Positions 1 through 57,796 of a DNA stretch of 64,000 nucleotides are shown here, one piece after another (the first letter of the stretch is position 1; every line of letters begins with the position of its first letter). The stretch lies in assembly GCA_907165065.1 (NCBI GenBank), contig OU015525.1:233501-297500 (forward strand), given 5' to 3'. The notes beneath the pieces were generated by a model. It saw nothing but the letters and a program-made list of their open reading frames with translations. It did no database searches and was not told the DNA's origin. The DNA is from Caprimulgus europaeus. Taxonomy: Eukaryota; Chordata; Aves; Caprimulgiformes; Caprimulgidae. Both the position numbers and the translations under genes were made by a program.

Positions 1-300
1 AGGGAAACTCTGCAGACAGTTCTGCATTCACCTGAGAGATCAAACCTTTGCTACTTGGTCCTTAAGCTCCAGATCAGACACAACTTGCAGCTGACATGGA
101 GTGATATGTGATGATGAACAGAGCAGCAACCACACGAGTAATCCCTGTCACCTTTCAGGTGAATCGTGTCCAAACTGTCCCCTAATGGACCTGAATGCAA
201 AGTTGTACATCTACAGGAAGAGACCACAGTCCCCACCTCCAAACTGTCACAGGGTCACAGCATGAGGAGGAGCACTAAGGGTCCTTCAACCCAGTAGGAA

Positions 301-400
301 AAGGTAACAAAAACATTCCTATGGCAAGGTAATAAAAACATTCCTATGGCAAGGTAATAAAAACATTCCTATGGCAAGGTAATAAAAACATTCCTATGGC
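301..400. repeat. 25-bp tandem repeat, 4 copies
   Basis: Four consecutive 25-bp units fill this span exactly. The units contain AAAAACATTCCTATGGC and differ by a single base in the first copy (AAC versus AAT). The homogeneity suggests recent expansion. Confidence 0.95.
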
Positions 401-519
401 AACAAATTAAAAGGCAGACAAATTCAAACAGAAAATATTTTGCCCTGTTCAATGGGAATTTGAGTCATTTAAAAAATGAAACAAGAGGAAGCAGAGTTGT
501 ATCTTTTTCATAACTTTGA

Positions 520-1402
520 GAGGATTCCCAACACCAAGCTGGGTGGGAGTGCTGATCTGCTGGAGCGTAGGAACACTCTGCAGAGGGATCTGGCCAGGCT
601 GGATTGATGGGCCAAGGCCAGTTGGGTGAGATTGAACAAGGCCAAGTGTCAGGTCCTGCCCTTGGGTCACAACAGCCCCCAGCAGCTCCAGGCTTGGGGA
701 GGAGTGGGGGGAGAGCTGCTGGGCACAGAGGGACCTGGGGGTGTTGGGCAACAGCAGCTGAACAGGAGGCAGCAGAGTGCCCAGGTGGCCAAGAAGGCCA
801 AGGGCATCCTGGCCTGGATCAGCACCAGTGTGGCCAGTAGGAGCAGGGAAGTTCTCCTCCCCCTGCACTGGGCACTGGTGAGGCCACAGCTCGAGTGCTG
901 GGGTCAGTGTTGGGCCCCCCAGTCCAAGAAGGACCTGGAGGTGCTGGAGCGTGTCCAGAGAAGGGAACGGAGCTGGGGAAGGGTCTGGAGCACAAGTGTG
1001 CTGAGTTCAGGCTGAGGGAACTGGGGGTGCTGAGCCTGGAGAAAAGGAGGCTGAGGGGAGACCTTCTGGCTCTGTGCAAGTCCCTGACAGGAGGGTGCAG
1101 AGAGGTGGGGGTGGGTCTGTTCAACCAAGGAGCAAGGGACAGGACAAGAGGAAATGGGCTCCAGTTGTGGCCAGGGCAGTTGAGATGGGATGTGAGGAAG
1201 AATTTCTTTGCTGAAAGGGTTCTGAGGCATTGGAAGGGGTTGCCCAGGGCAGTGGTGGAGTCCCCATCCCTGGAGGGATTTAAAAGACAGGTAGATGTGG
1301 TGCTGAGGGACATGGGTTAGCAGTGGAGTTGGCAGTTGAGGTTTTTGGTTGGACTCAACATTCTTAAAGGTCTTTTCCAACCCAAACAATTCTACAATTC
1401 CA
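520..1402 (+). mobile_element. CR1 LINE, 3' fragment (ORF2 C-terminus plus 3' UTR)
   Basis: Starts near ACACCAAGCTGGGTGGGAGT and ends with the CR1-type tail CCAACCCAAACAATTCTAC. The plus strand carries remnants of the CR1 ORF2 C-terminus (for example [13 protein letters not shown] and [19 protein letters not shown]). It is 5'-truncated and broken by frameshifts, as is typical of CR1. It is a close relative of the copy at 30225-30840. Confidence 0.93.
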
Positions 1403-2984
1403 GGACTACGCTCTGTCAGAAAGTGTCAAGTGAGCTGAGCACACACAGGTGGTGTGATCTTTCTTGCATGACACCAGAGAGGTTTACTAATCTCTTCAGG
1501 TCACACTGTGGAAAAATCAAATCTGCTACATAAGAATTCAAGGCCTGACAACGTCCTGATGAGCACGTGGCCTCACTCAGTAAACAATAAAAGCAGGTCA
1601 AGGCACAGAGGTCCACAAGAGGCGTCACAGAGATGAACAGGACTGCTCATGACGGCAGAGCATCCCCATGCTATGCACTAAGTGGGCCAACTCTGTCCAA
1701 GTTGAGCCCCCTTAACACTGGATGCTTCAGGACCAAGCTGTGTTGTCAAGGTCTGCCTCTGACCAACAGTAACTGCAGTGCCAAGCATGAGCTCTACATT
1801 CAGACAGTTTTTCTGAGCAATTTCCACAGGACAAGACTCCTTTAAGGAGAAGACTCGACTCGCTTCTGACTCCAGAGCAACAGGATACAACATCTGAGCA
1901 GAAGCAGCTGACAGTGTCTTTTCCACCCTCTGGCAAGGAAGTCAGGGTGCTTTGAACATTTAAGATGATGTTCACCATTTTTCCTAGAGAGGGAAGTTGG
2001 CAGCGTATCCTCTCTAGACAGCCTTGTGCAGCTGGGAGACAGCACCACAGGAAAAGCAAAAGCCTATCAAGGTCCTCAGCCAGCACAAGTCCTGCCAGTG
2101 CAGAGCCCTGGTGACTCCTGTATCTTCACATGCTCTGCAGAAGATGGGTTAAGCCTGGGCAAGCACAGAAGGATGGCATCAGCCATCACTGCAGACAAAG
2201 AAGCATCAATCACTTAAACAGAACTTGTCACCCTCTTTCCACTGTTGTCTTCAACTTGCCCAGCAGCTTTCTGGACTATTTCTTCAAAAATTATCTGAAA
2301 ACAGACTTCAGGTAGAACCTCGTGCCTTCAAACAGCAGCTCAGCAGCTTTTCTCCTCCAAAAGCCTCCCTAGAGCCCAGATACAGCCAGGTCTGCAGTGC
2401 AGATGGAGACTGAGACAAACCACTGGGAACAGAGTCAGTGGAACCCTGGTACCCACTATCAGGTACCAGGTGCTTTAACAACACCATTTCTGTCACTGTA
2501 GGAGAGTCCCACTGGTACTAACAGCTAATGGAGCTCTGGAAGGACCAGCTGCATACATAGGAGCAGGCTCCCTACACCCTGGTGCTGACAGAAGTCAGGC
2601 AGATGTCTCCAGCTTTACTCTGGCAAGGTTAGTCCTGGCTCAAGATTATGGCTTAGGCTTAAGGAACACACAATCAGCAGCTCCTTCTCTCCAAGAGCTG
2701 TATTAAGTTATAGAAGGGATGTGATAGCACCATTATGAACCTAAACCATGCTGTTAGAGAGGCACCAGGCTCTGCACCCTGCAATGGTCTTGCTTGGTTT
2801 CATCAGCCCACTGGCTCAGCTACAACAGCCTCTTTGTAAGGACATGAAATCACCCCTGGAAACAGCAGGTAGCAGCTATTTCTGGGATCAGTCACTTCCC
2901 AAGCTAATTCTCTACTCAGGTGCTAAGTAGACTTAAGGCCCTGAATATTTCTCCTGTTGTCCTCCACCCATTCACTGAGAGGCA

Positions 2985-3863
2985 CATGATGGCACCAAGC
3001 TGGGTGGTGCAGTTGATCCCACAGATGGAGGAGATGCCACCCAGAGGGACCAGGACAGGCTTGAGAAGTGGCCCACGAGAACCTCATGAGGTTCAGCAAG
3101 GCCAAGTGCAAGGTCCTGCACTTGGGTCAGGGCAATCCCAGGTCTGTGCACAGACTGGGAGAAGAACTCATGGAGAACAGCCCTGCTGAGAAGGACTTGG
3201 GGTGCTGGGGGACGAGAAGCTCAACACAACCCAGCACTGTGCAACTGCAGCCCAAAGGCCAACGGTGTCCTGGGCTGCATCAGCAGAGGGGTGGGCAGCA
3301 GGGCCAGGGAGGGGATTGTCCTCCTCTACTCTGCCCATGGGAGGCCCCATATGGAGAACTGTGTCCAGGCCTGGAGCCCCCAGCACAAGGAAGATGTGGA
3401 GCTGTTGGAGCAGGTCCAGAGGAGAGCCAGGAAGATGGTCAGAGGGCTGGAGCACCTCTCAGATGAAGAAAGGTTGAAGGAGGTGGGCTTGTTAAGCTTG
3501 GAGAAGAGAAGGCTCAGGGAGACCTCGCTGCAGCCTTCCAGTACTTGAAGGGAGCTTAGAAACAGGAGGGAGAGCGACTTTTGACATGGGCAGAGAGTGA
3601 CAGGACAAGGGGAAATGGTTTTAAACTAAGAGAGGGGAGATTTAGGTGAGATATTGGGAGGAAATTTTTCACCCAGAGGGTGGTGAGACAGTGGAACAGG
3701 CTGCCCAGAGAACCTGTGGATGCCCCAGCCCTGGAGGGACTCAAGGCCAGGTTGGATGAGGCCCTGGGCAGCCTGATCTCGTGGTTGGCAGCCCTGTCCA
3801 CAGCAGGGGGGTTGGAACTATATGATCTTTAAGGTCCTTTCTGACCTAAACCATTCTATGATA
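2985..3863 (+). mobile_element. CR1 LINE, 3' fragment
   Basis: Contains CACCAAGCTGGGTGGTGCAG at the 5' side, [11 protein letters not shown]-like coding remnants in the middle, and ends in the tail GACCTAAACCATTCTATGAT. It is 5'-truncated and frameshifted. Confidence 0.93.
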
Positions 3864-4366
3864 CGGTAGGGAAGTTGGCAAGGGCACTCCTCTCAGCACG
3901 AGCGAGGTGTCCCTGTGCACAGTGCCCGAGTTCAGCTCTCCCTTACAGCCCCCTCAGCCTCAGTCCCACAGATTCCTTTCACTGATGTTTCTGGAGACTG
4001 AATCCTCCACATGAGCTACAGCCCCAGTAGGTGCTCAGCATGATTCCACTGAAATGACAGAGCATCACTGACTGGAGAGGACAGCAACCATCCACTGAGC
4101 TGAGCACTCCCCCAGAGCTGTGAGACAATCAACTGCTTCCCAGAGCTGGTCTGCTCTGGGGCAACTTCAGCTACCATCACCTGTCTGGTGGATACCCAGT
4201 ATGCTTGCCCTTGGGAGCTGCACTGCCACATTGCTTTATACAGTGAGATAACAGGTCTGCACAAAGGAGACTGCACTGCAGGGACACCAGAGGAAACCTG
4301 GGGCCTCTCAGCAGCTACCCACCCCAGCCACCACAGAGAAGTTGTAGGAACTTCCATCAGATGCAG

Positions 4367-4436
4367 GTGGAGCACAGGCAGGAGCCAAGGGACAGGCAGG
4401 AGCACGGGCAGGAGCCAAGGAACAGGCAGGCAGACT
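4367..4436. repeat. Short imperfect repeat of a GGCAGGAGCCAAGG motif
   Basis: GGCAGGAGC(C/A)... is repeated about four times with AACAGGCAGG variants. It is intronic and no function is evident. Confidence 0.6.
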
Positions 4437-5683
4437 GTTTCCTGACAAAAGCCTGAGGTTTCCTGAACCACTGCACCGTGAGGAGCAAGAAAACTCTGCA
4501 AAGGGACATGATGTCTCACAGCTGGAAAGAAGGACCAAGAGCAGTGATTTCCCAAAGGAGGGATCAGGAAGCACCTGGTGACACTTAGTTTTGCCTCTGA
4601 GTGACAGAAGAGAAATGCAAGAAACATCAGTATGTTTTCCAGTGATCTAGAGCCAAGATGGACAAATCTTCAAGACACACTAACAGTGGACCACATCTGA
4701 GCCAGCTCATGTTTCACCTGAAGGGCAAAGGATTTATCACTCCCTCCCAGAAAGTCTTACTCCAGAAAAAGAAAAGAGTCTCCACTTTACACTTGTGGGA
4801 GCAGCAAAGAGCCAAGTTCACAGAGACAACCAGGCCAGTGCTCTCACACAGTGCATGGGTCTGGTACCATGGTACTGTCCTAAGGGAAGAAACCTTCACA
4901 CAAGCCATTAGCACTGACACCAGCTCCTGCCTCCTGCCAGTGGCAGCAGCACTCTGCCTCCAGCAGCTCCTTGGAAGGATTGCCTGCAGAAAGCTCAGCG
5001 ACCCAAGGATCAGGCAAGCCTGCTGAAACCTTGGAACACATTCAGGAAGTGAATCACAGTCAGAAGCTAAGGCAGCAAGACCCAAGACTATAAACTTTGG
5101 CACAGAACACCATACATGGGCCAGGGGCTCCATGGACCCTCCAGTGCCACCCAAAGTGCTGGATGTGGGTTCTATAGTGGGGGCTACACAAAATCATTAG
5201 CTCCAGTCCACCTATCTCATGCACTGGCACAGTGTCCTGGGTTAGATCTGCTCCCTCTCTCCAAGGGTCATCCACAGCACTCCACAGATTCCTGAGGTCT
5301 CTACTCCTTCAGGGTTGCCCACTAGTCCCAGAAGAATGCATTTCTTTCCTTCAACGTTCTCGTTCCTCAGTGCACAGCAAAGAGGAACTGAACTTCCCAC
5401 CTCAGCCCCCCTTGTTGGCTTTTGGTTTTGTTTTATTTTTTTACATTTCTTCCATCTCACTCCTAATCTGCAGCAGCCATTCTCACCTCAGTATGGAAAA
5501 GGAGGGAAAGGAGGTGAAAGCAGGGGAGGAAACAATCATTGTGTGTTCATGATCAGTCAGGTCCAGAAGCCACTTGACCCAGAGAGATCAGAGTTTCCCC
5601 TACAACAACGGGTGAGCCTGGGAAGCAAATCAAGCAGGTTGAATGATTTCTGGCAGAGAGAGAACAGTAGGAGTGGTACAGAC

Positions 5684-50416
<44,733 letters not shown>

Positions 50417-51113
50417 ATCACAGAATGTCATGAGCTGGAAGGAGCCCACCAGGATGATGGAGTCCAACTCCTGTCCCTGCACAGGACAATCCCAACATTC
50501 ACACCATGTCCCTGAGGGCCTTGGCCAAATGCTGCTGGAATCTTGTCAGGCTTGGGGCCATCAGCACCTCCCTGGGGAGCCTGTGCCAGTGCTCCACCAC
50601 CCTCTGCCTCAAGAACCTTTTCCTCATGGCCAACCTCACCCTCCCCTGCCACATCTTCCTGCCATGGCCTCTGCTCCTGGCGTTGGTGGCCAGAGAGAAG
50701 AGCTCAGCGCCTGCCCCTCCTCTGCCCCTGGGGAGGAAGTTCCAGACCGCCAGGAGATCTCTTCTCAGTCTCCTCCAGGCTGAACAAACCAAGTGACTTC
50801 AGCCTCTCCTCACACCCTTCCCCTCTGAACCCTTCCCCAATGTTGTGTCCCTCCTCTGGACACTCTCCAGCAGCTTCAGATCCTTTTTCTCCTGTGGTGC
50901 CCAAGCTGCCCCCAGTGCTGGAGCTGAGGCCGCCCCAGTGCAGAGCAGAGCGGGACAATCCCCTCCCTGGCCCGGCTCGCAGTGCAGGGCTGGGTGCCCC
51001 CAGGACACGGGGGTCCCTCTGGGCTGCCAGGACACACTGTTGGCTCATGTTCAACTTGCCATGGCCCAGAACCCCCAGGTCCCTCTCTGCAGGGCTGCTC
51101 TCCAGCAGAGACA
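50417..51113 (-). mobile_element. CR1 LINE, 3' fragment, near-copy of 36676-37330
   Basis: Starts AATCACAGAATGTCATGAGC and runs to CTCTGCAGGGCTGCTCTCCA. It shares almost all sequence with the copy 13.7 kb away in the same orientation. It extends further 5' (element sense) than that copy. Confidence 0.93.
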
Positions 51114-51363
51114 TTATTAGAAAAATACTTTGGAAAAAAACGATGCCAGCGTGTGAAGTTCTGTGAGGCACCAACATTTCTCTTTTAAAAGCTTAGTTAA
51201 AGGTGTATCTGAAGGCAGTGGGCAACATGAAATCGGTTCTCTCTGAAGAGAGCTCAAACAACGCCCACACACAGAAGAACACGAGTCAAGGGGGACCCAG
51301 CAGAGGCTCCTAAAATAAGCGCTGCGAAAGGAGAAATAAGGAGCAGCAGTTACCACCTCCATC

Positions 51364-51522
51364 TCACACACACACACACACACTCACACACTCACACACA
51401 CACACACACTCACACACACACACTCACACACACACTCACACACACACACACTCACACACACACACTCACACACACACACTCACACACACACACACACTCA
51501 CACACTCACACACACTCATGAC
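51364..51522. repeat. (CA)n microsatellite with periodic CT interruptions
   Basis: About 160 bp of CACACA broken by ACT steps roughly every 8-20 bp (CACACACTCACACACA). Confidence 0.95.
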
Positions 51523-51781
51523 AGAGCAGGTCCACACGTGTATTCAGTTTGGGGAACGTTGCCCAAGATGTTGCTGTGCAACAAAAGCATAAAGTCCAAA
51601 GTAAGTTGTTACCTCCAAGTTGTCCACAGGGCAGTAAGGTCCTTGCTCTCATCCTGTATTGTTTGCACAGTTCCCTGGTCTCTGTCACTCTTTATCTTTC
51701 TTGCCCAGTTATTTCTGCTCATTTAAGTTTATCACCTTTTCATTTCTCACTTCCAGTCCAGCTGCATCACCCGGTCATTAC

Positions 51782-51908
51782 ACTCCTCTCCTCTCCTCTC
51801 CTCTCCTCTCCTCTCCTCTCCTCTCCTCTCCTCTCCTCTCCTCTCCTCTCCTCTCCTCTCCTCTCCTCTCCTCTCCTCTCCTCTCCTCTCCTCTCCTCTC
51901 CTCTCCTC
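51782..51908. repeat. (TCCTC)n pentanucleotide microsatellite, about 25 copies
   Basis: Perfect CTCTCCTCTCCTCTC repeats of 5-bp period. The plus strand is all pyrimidine. Open frames (LLSSPLLSSP / EERRGEERRG) across it are artefacts. Confidence 0.96.
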
Positions 51909-52123
51909 ACAAGATTCTTTGTCCCAGCTATTTTTGCCTCGCACACAGGCCTTGGCATCCACACCAGTTCTTAGCATGGACATTTATCTCACATTTATTT
52001 AGAGATAAATTGTTCATTCCTCACTGTTTGGATGCAGCACCTCTTCACAGGGACACGCCTGTGACACTGGGCAGAGCCCAGCACCCAGGAACAGCCTCGG
52101 ACACCGGCCAGCCCCAGGCACGA

Positions 52124-52332
52124 CACAGGCTCCTCCTGAAAACTCTGTATTTACACAGGCTCCTCCTGAAAACTCTGTATTTACACAGGCTCCTTCTGAA
52201 AACTCTGTATTTACACAGGCTCCTCCTGAAAACTCTGTATTTACACAGGCTCCTCCTGAAAACTCTGTATTTACACCGGCTCCTCCTGAAAACTCTGTAT
52301 TTACCCAGGCTCCTCCTGAAAACTCTGCCTTC
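52124..52332. repeat. 30-bp tandem repeat, 7 copies
   Basis: Units ACACAGGCTCCTCCTGAAAA then CTCTGTATTT, with one CTTCTG copy and CCGG/CCCAGG variants near the end. Confidence 0.95.
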
Positions 52333-53898
52333 CCCAGACTGCAGAGAGTCAGAAATATTTCTGTAACAAACAGAAAAGCGAGACACCGACACTTGTGAAG
52401 AGCAGGAGGAGGTGAGAGCTTTATCCAGGCAGCTGCAGGGCCCTGCAGCCTCCCCGTTAGTAACAGGCAATGGCTGTGAAATTCTGAAGGAAGGAATTTT
52501 TAAACATTTGGGTTTGTTAATCTTTTATTTGCCTCCATTGCAGTGTGTTCTATAACAGAGAGATCAGGCCACGTTAACCTGTGACTGAACACAAGTTTTT
52601 TGTTTTCCTGGACACCAGTACTAACTGGGGGAAGGCATCAGTTGGTGTAAAACCCTTCAGACACCATGGGTGTAGCCAGGGAAAAAAACAAGAGGTGACT
52701 ACAGGAACTGTAAAAGAGATGATGAATCAGCCATCAGGAAATTGAAAGATTTAAATTTTAGGGCCAGCTCTTAGCATTTGTACCAAAATGTAGGAGTTTC
52801 CCAGATGTGTTTCCTAGAAAATGGAGAAAATGCAGCTCAACAAAGCAAAAACTGCGATATTTTGAAGACAGTTTCATTAATAGTTCTGCCTCAATTTCAA
52901 CACAAGTGCAAGGCTGTGTCAGAGACAAAGAACAAGGATTTCCACTGTGCATAAACCCACAGGTTAGCCATGATGTAAGAGACACAGAAACAACTCACCC
53001 AGAATAGAGAGCAACCCACAGAGGGTGCCTGGGAGGGAGCTGAGACAGGTAAACAACAGATCACACAGGTACTCGTGGACATCTGAAGTGATTCTGGCCA
53101 TAGCTCAAGAGAAAATGAGCTTACAGATGGTGTCCCTGTGGGGACTGGCTTCTAGAACCACCAGAATAACTGAGAGCTCTTAAGGAAGGAGATTTTATCG
53201 ATGGGACTCATCCAGCCTGCTAGGACACTGATAACAGCAAGAAATATTCTATGAAAGTACACAAATCAGGGCAAAACAAAACAAAAAGACCCATCTGAGC
53301 TAAACAAAGATGTTAATGCAAGAGCAGGGATGAAACTGGTCGCTGATGTTGGGTTTCCAACGAGCAAGTTGGGAAAAATCTCCCTGTATATCTCAGCATT
53401 TAAGACCACGAACTCTGCGCATCTTCCCAGTGCCGACTTCCTTTTGGTGCTCTTCTCAAGGGCTCTGTGAGTGGGAAGAAAATGGTTTTACTGAAGAGTT
53501 AAAACCTTCAAGGTAGGAAAAAATTTCTGCAAGACCTTTGAGCAGTGGAAGCCATTTACCAGCAGCCACCCTGGCAGGACAGCGTTTGTAAGCCCACGGT
53601 TACAGAAGCTCCAACACACATTGCTCACATTGCTCATCTTCCAAACCACTGAGAGGTGAAGATGCTGCTGAACCCGATTGATTCTCAACACATCAGGGAT
53701 CTGACTTGCTTCTCTCTTCCCTAGCTGGTAAAGAAGGAAACTGTATTTTCTGTTTAAGCTTCTCTTGCTCTATCCAGCTGTTAGAGGTGCAGCACTAAGC
53801 CAGCTCTGCCTGTCAGGGTGTTATCATCCCACCACAGGAAGGATCTGATGCAGAATCAGTGCTAACACACACACAGACACTCACACACACACACACAG

Positions 53899-53930
<32 letters not shown>

Positions 53931-56386
53931 ACAGACACACACACAGACACACAGACACACACACACACACACACACACACTGACTTGCAAACCAAACTGA
54001 GGATAAAGTCTGTCAAAGCTGACTGGAAAAGTCCCATCCCAGTCTTGTGCCCATCTCTGTGTGGTGCTGTCTTAGTTTGTAGGTCTGAGTTTCTGAGACA
54101 ACCAGTTTTCTGTGACCATGCTTTATCATCCTTGAGTGCTTGGCTGCTGTGGAGGAGACACTGTGTACAAGAACATCGTTCCTGTGCCCTTAAAGATTCA
54201 AGCCAGTTGGTTTTCTGTTTTCACTGGAAAACTGCACCCTCCTTGCCATGTAGTTTCATTAAACGACAGGTTAATTGGGAAGCTCAGACCTAGAGCACAC
54301 CCTGAGAAACAGCCAAACAGCTTTTGTGGCCGACTGCTGCCGTGTCAGCTGGCTTTGCTGGTTCCTTCAGGCTCAGAACCCCCCTAGAACGCTGCTGGAT
54401 CTGTCACCCATGGTGGCACCTGGAACAGCTTCAGCGGGAAGTTCACTGGAACAGGTCGAGAGGAAAAACCTCTAAAAGCCCCAAGTACTTTGGCTTGAGG
54501 AAGGTCAGAGAAAGTGGGAGAAGCTGAGATGTGCACAGAGGACTCTGGCAACATCCACCCCTGACTGCTTCAGCGTCCCAGAAGGGATGAGAAATTCACC
54601 AAGCCCAGTGCTGCACGATGCCCCAGAAGCTGAGGATTGTGAGTGGAGCATGGATTGACACAGCCTCTAATTTAGGAAACCTGCAGGTTGTTGGCATCTG
54701 AAGTTTGTTCATTCCACACTTGCCCTGTTCCACACTTCTGCCTGGGAAGCTGCAGAAGCCGCTGCCCCGGGCAGGACGGGCCCTCTGAACGGCAGAGCTG
54801 TCACTGCACGTCCCCTGGGTTTGTTCTGTAGGAAGCAAGGACTGGGCACTGAAAGGGCAGGTGAAACCCTCAGGTGATACCATTCCATTTGTGGCAAACT
54901 AACCAACTGCCAGGGCAGTTCCATGAACACTGTGGGGAAAAGACTGCCAGGGTGAGAGAAGCTGGGTCAAAGAGAAGAGGAAGAGCCACAGCTTCAAGGC
55001 TCCAGCTCTTCTGCACCAGCCCCCAGGAATTACAGGTCAGCTCTAAGAGGAAATAAAGAGCATCCCCAGGGCAATCTGTGTGTGAGAGAGAGATCTTTGC
55101 CAGCAGCAGCAGGACCAAGTCTTTGCAGGAAAGAAGAATCATCCCTAAGAGGTCTAATGTCAGTGGGAGCAGAAGGGATAAAGCTGAAGCTCTGCTTCAG
55201 GATCTCTGTGTGAGAGATCCAGGCACGGATTGTCAGGAAAGACTGACAGACAGCTTTGGTAGCAACAGCTTTGGTAGGAACTGTCCCCAGACTTGCCAGT
55301 AAAGTCTGGTAATTAGCTAAATAAATAAATAAATAAAAATCCTTGGCTGTAAATTCAGGTTATTTCAACTACCCTCGTGTTTAGCTAAAGGACTGTTGCC
55401 TTAGCAGCATGAGCACCAACCAGCCAGCCTTCCACAGAACCATGAACTCCTCTTGCTGGGCAATGCTTCTTTAGAAGGATGGGACACTGATGCCCGTGTC
55501 AGCAACACACAGTCCTGTCATCCTGGCTTCTCCCCAACAGCCCAACTGCCATAAACCTGAAGACCTACAGAGGAGACTGCCCAGCCAGAAAAATGCTGCC
55601 AAATCAGGGTTGTACCTGATTGACACTAAAAGTTGAACCATTTACCTGGAATGAAGATGATGTGGACAGAGAGCCTCTCCAAGTACCAGTGAGATACCAA
55701 AACACTTGCTTGTGTACCCAAATTATTTTGTCCCTTCCTGCTCCCCTGCTCCCCAGTAATCCACAGGATTTACAGACTTTAGACCTGTACACAAGTCAGC
55801 AGCAGGGACCAGACAGAGAACAGCAGGGCAAGGGTTAAGGTCTGAAAAGTGAGGTCTCTGGCCAGAGAAAACACGAGTGGCATGCAGCCCTATAATTAGG
55901 TGCACACACGCAGGGTTTAAGCTGGGGATTAGTTATCCCTTTGCCCAAGCCTTCAAATCCAAGGCAAAGGACTCAGGAAAAAAGTGTTTCAAAACTGGAG
56001 TAGGAAGGGTGGGAAGAAACAGGAGGGACAGAGAGGAATGGCTGGAACCAGGGGAAGGTTAATTCAGAACAAAGTCTCCTGGAATCATGAAATATCTGTC
56101 TGAGCTTATTTACGCACCTGGATCCACTGGGGTGAGACCTCAAGCCTTGTTTTTCAGAGAAGCAATGCTGCAGAGGGGGGAGAGGTCCCTCAGCAGAGAA
56201 CACAGGTGCAGGAGCTCCAAGCTCTCTCCTCCCTGCTACACCAGAATGATCCCATTCCAACCCCTGAGCACCGACCCCGCACGGCTTCTGCGGTGCAGGG
56301 TTTTCCTCACCCCCCTGGTGCTGTTACCCTCTTTAAATCAGCACCCTTGGCCTACAGGGAAGGTTCACAGTCTTACAAGAGCTAAA
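52333..56386. other. Intergenic DNA upstream of SCRIB with two simple repeats
   Basis: An imperfect (AC)n run with AGAC interruptions lies at 53866-53980, and an (AAAT)n run at about 55318-55338. Several open frames up to about 95 codons show no recognisable domain or codon pattern. I see no exon. Confidence 0.55.
53866..53980. repeat. (AC)n microsatellite with AGAC interruptions
   Basis: CACACACAGACACACACACA-type sequence over about 115 bp. Confidence 0.94.
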
Positions 56387-56387
56387 G

Positions 56388-56460
56388 ATCACAGAATTGT
56401 GGGGGTTGGGAGGACCTCAGGAGATCATCTAGTCCAACCCAAAGTTTCTGACCCCGCTGC
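56388..56460 (-). mobile_element. CR1 LINE, 3' tail fragment
   Basis: GATCACAGAATTGTGGGGGT then AGATCATCTAGTCCAACCC. Only the 3' end of the element remains. Confidence 0.8.
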
Positions 56461-57796
56461 TGAGAAGGAACCAGAGATGCAGAGTCAAGGCTTGAAGGCC
56501 CATCAAGAGCAGCCTCTTGGCCTCTACTTTCCACTGATGCTGTTTCCTTTAGAGATCAGAAAAGTTGAACTCTTGACTGGTCAGGCCCAGTCCATAAACT
56601 CTGTCACTCAGGCAAAAAGGTTTTGTCCTCACCCCAGACATTTTTGGGATGTTTCTATGAGAACCTAGAGCCTCCTCCGACAGTTGCCACCAGCCAGAGC
56701 TACTCAATAGTTTGTGCAGCTGCACCCGAGCAGCTTTGCTGCCATAAATAGGGCAAGAAAGCATCCCAGCTGCCCAGCTCTGCTGCTGTTCCATCCATCT
56801 GGGTCCTCAGTAAGTTACACACCCTCTGCTTCAAGGTGTATCTGGGTCTCTGTGACACACCACAGCAGCCAGTGTGGTTATCATCAAACCTAAACACTGG
56901 ACAGACTCGAGGAGCTACAGGAAGACAAATCTGGACAGGTTTGGACTGCTCATGTCTTTCAGGCAATTACTGCAGACCTGTGCCAGAATCTCAATGAGAT
57001 CAGCACAATTCTCTGTCCTAACTCAGGGTTTAGGGAAGTCCACTGGTGTGGAGCCATGTGCCAAGGTTTCCAGACGCTGAGGTCGCTTCTGCAAAAAGCC
57101 CATTCTAAATTGCCCACATTTCTTTCCACCTGGAGACCAGGGCTGGCCAAGGATCCATTGAGAACGCCCTACCCAGGTAAAATTGGCTGAAAAGTGTTTT
57201 TCTGCAGAGTGGGGCATTCTGTCAACAGGAGAAGTCCCAAAAAGCCTGAAGGTGAAGTAACTTGAAGACCCATTGTCACCCTGTCAGAAAACTGTTCAGA
57301 CCACAAGCATTTAAGAAAGATTGAATCCTGACTGACAGGCTAATGCAGATGGAACCATTCTTTTGTCTGTGCCAGATCCCTGCTGCACCTGAAGACATCC
57401 ACAACTGCCTCCAGTTTGCTGAGGAAGCATGACACAAGATACAGCAATTGCAATAAAACACCATTAACCAGGAGCTGGTGATTGCACAGACATCTCTGAG
57501 GCATCATCTGGGGGGGAACGGGGAGGGAATGGTGAGAGGCCACCAATAAATTCAGGGAAGGGCCCAACACACAGTGTTTTTGGGGACTGACAGGCTGGCT
57601 CACCCGCCAGTTTCTCCAGAGGGAGGCTGTGATGGTGTGACTCTGGGCTCCTCTGGTCACTCGTGTCATCCTTTTGGTCACCAACAGCTTCAGGCTGGTG
57701 CAGTCACCTGAAGGCTGACTGTGCAGATGGTGAACCCCCCAGAACTTGTCCCAGGAGGGGAGCACACACAACATCCAGCTCCAGACAGCACCCAGC
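56461..57796. other. Intergenic DNA, nothing recognised
   Basis: No exon, transposon or tandem repeat recognised between the two flanking CR1 fragments. Confidence 0.5.

Larger units (their letters stand above)
1..5683 (-). other. SCRIB: SCRIB intron 16 (partial): repeats, no exon seen
   Basis: This intronic stretch holds the 25-bp repeat at 301-400 and two long CR1 fragments (520-1402 and 2985-3863). The remainder (1403-2984 and 3864-5683) shows no coding exon or known element. Both strands were read for a PDZ1 exon (GxSIAGGKGS type) and none was found. Confidence 0.7.

Noticed and set aside
1-5683. Search for the SCRIB PDZ1 exon
   Set aside because: No GxSIAGGKGS-type coding sequence with splice sites is seen on the minus strand; the exon is presumed to lie left of the window.
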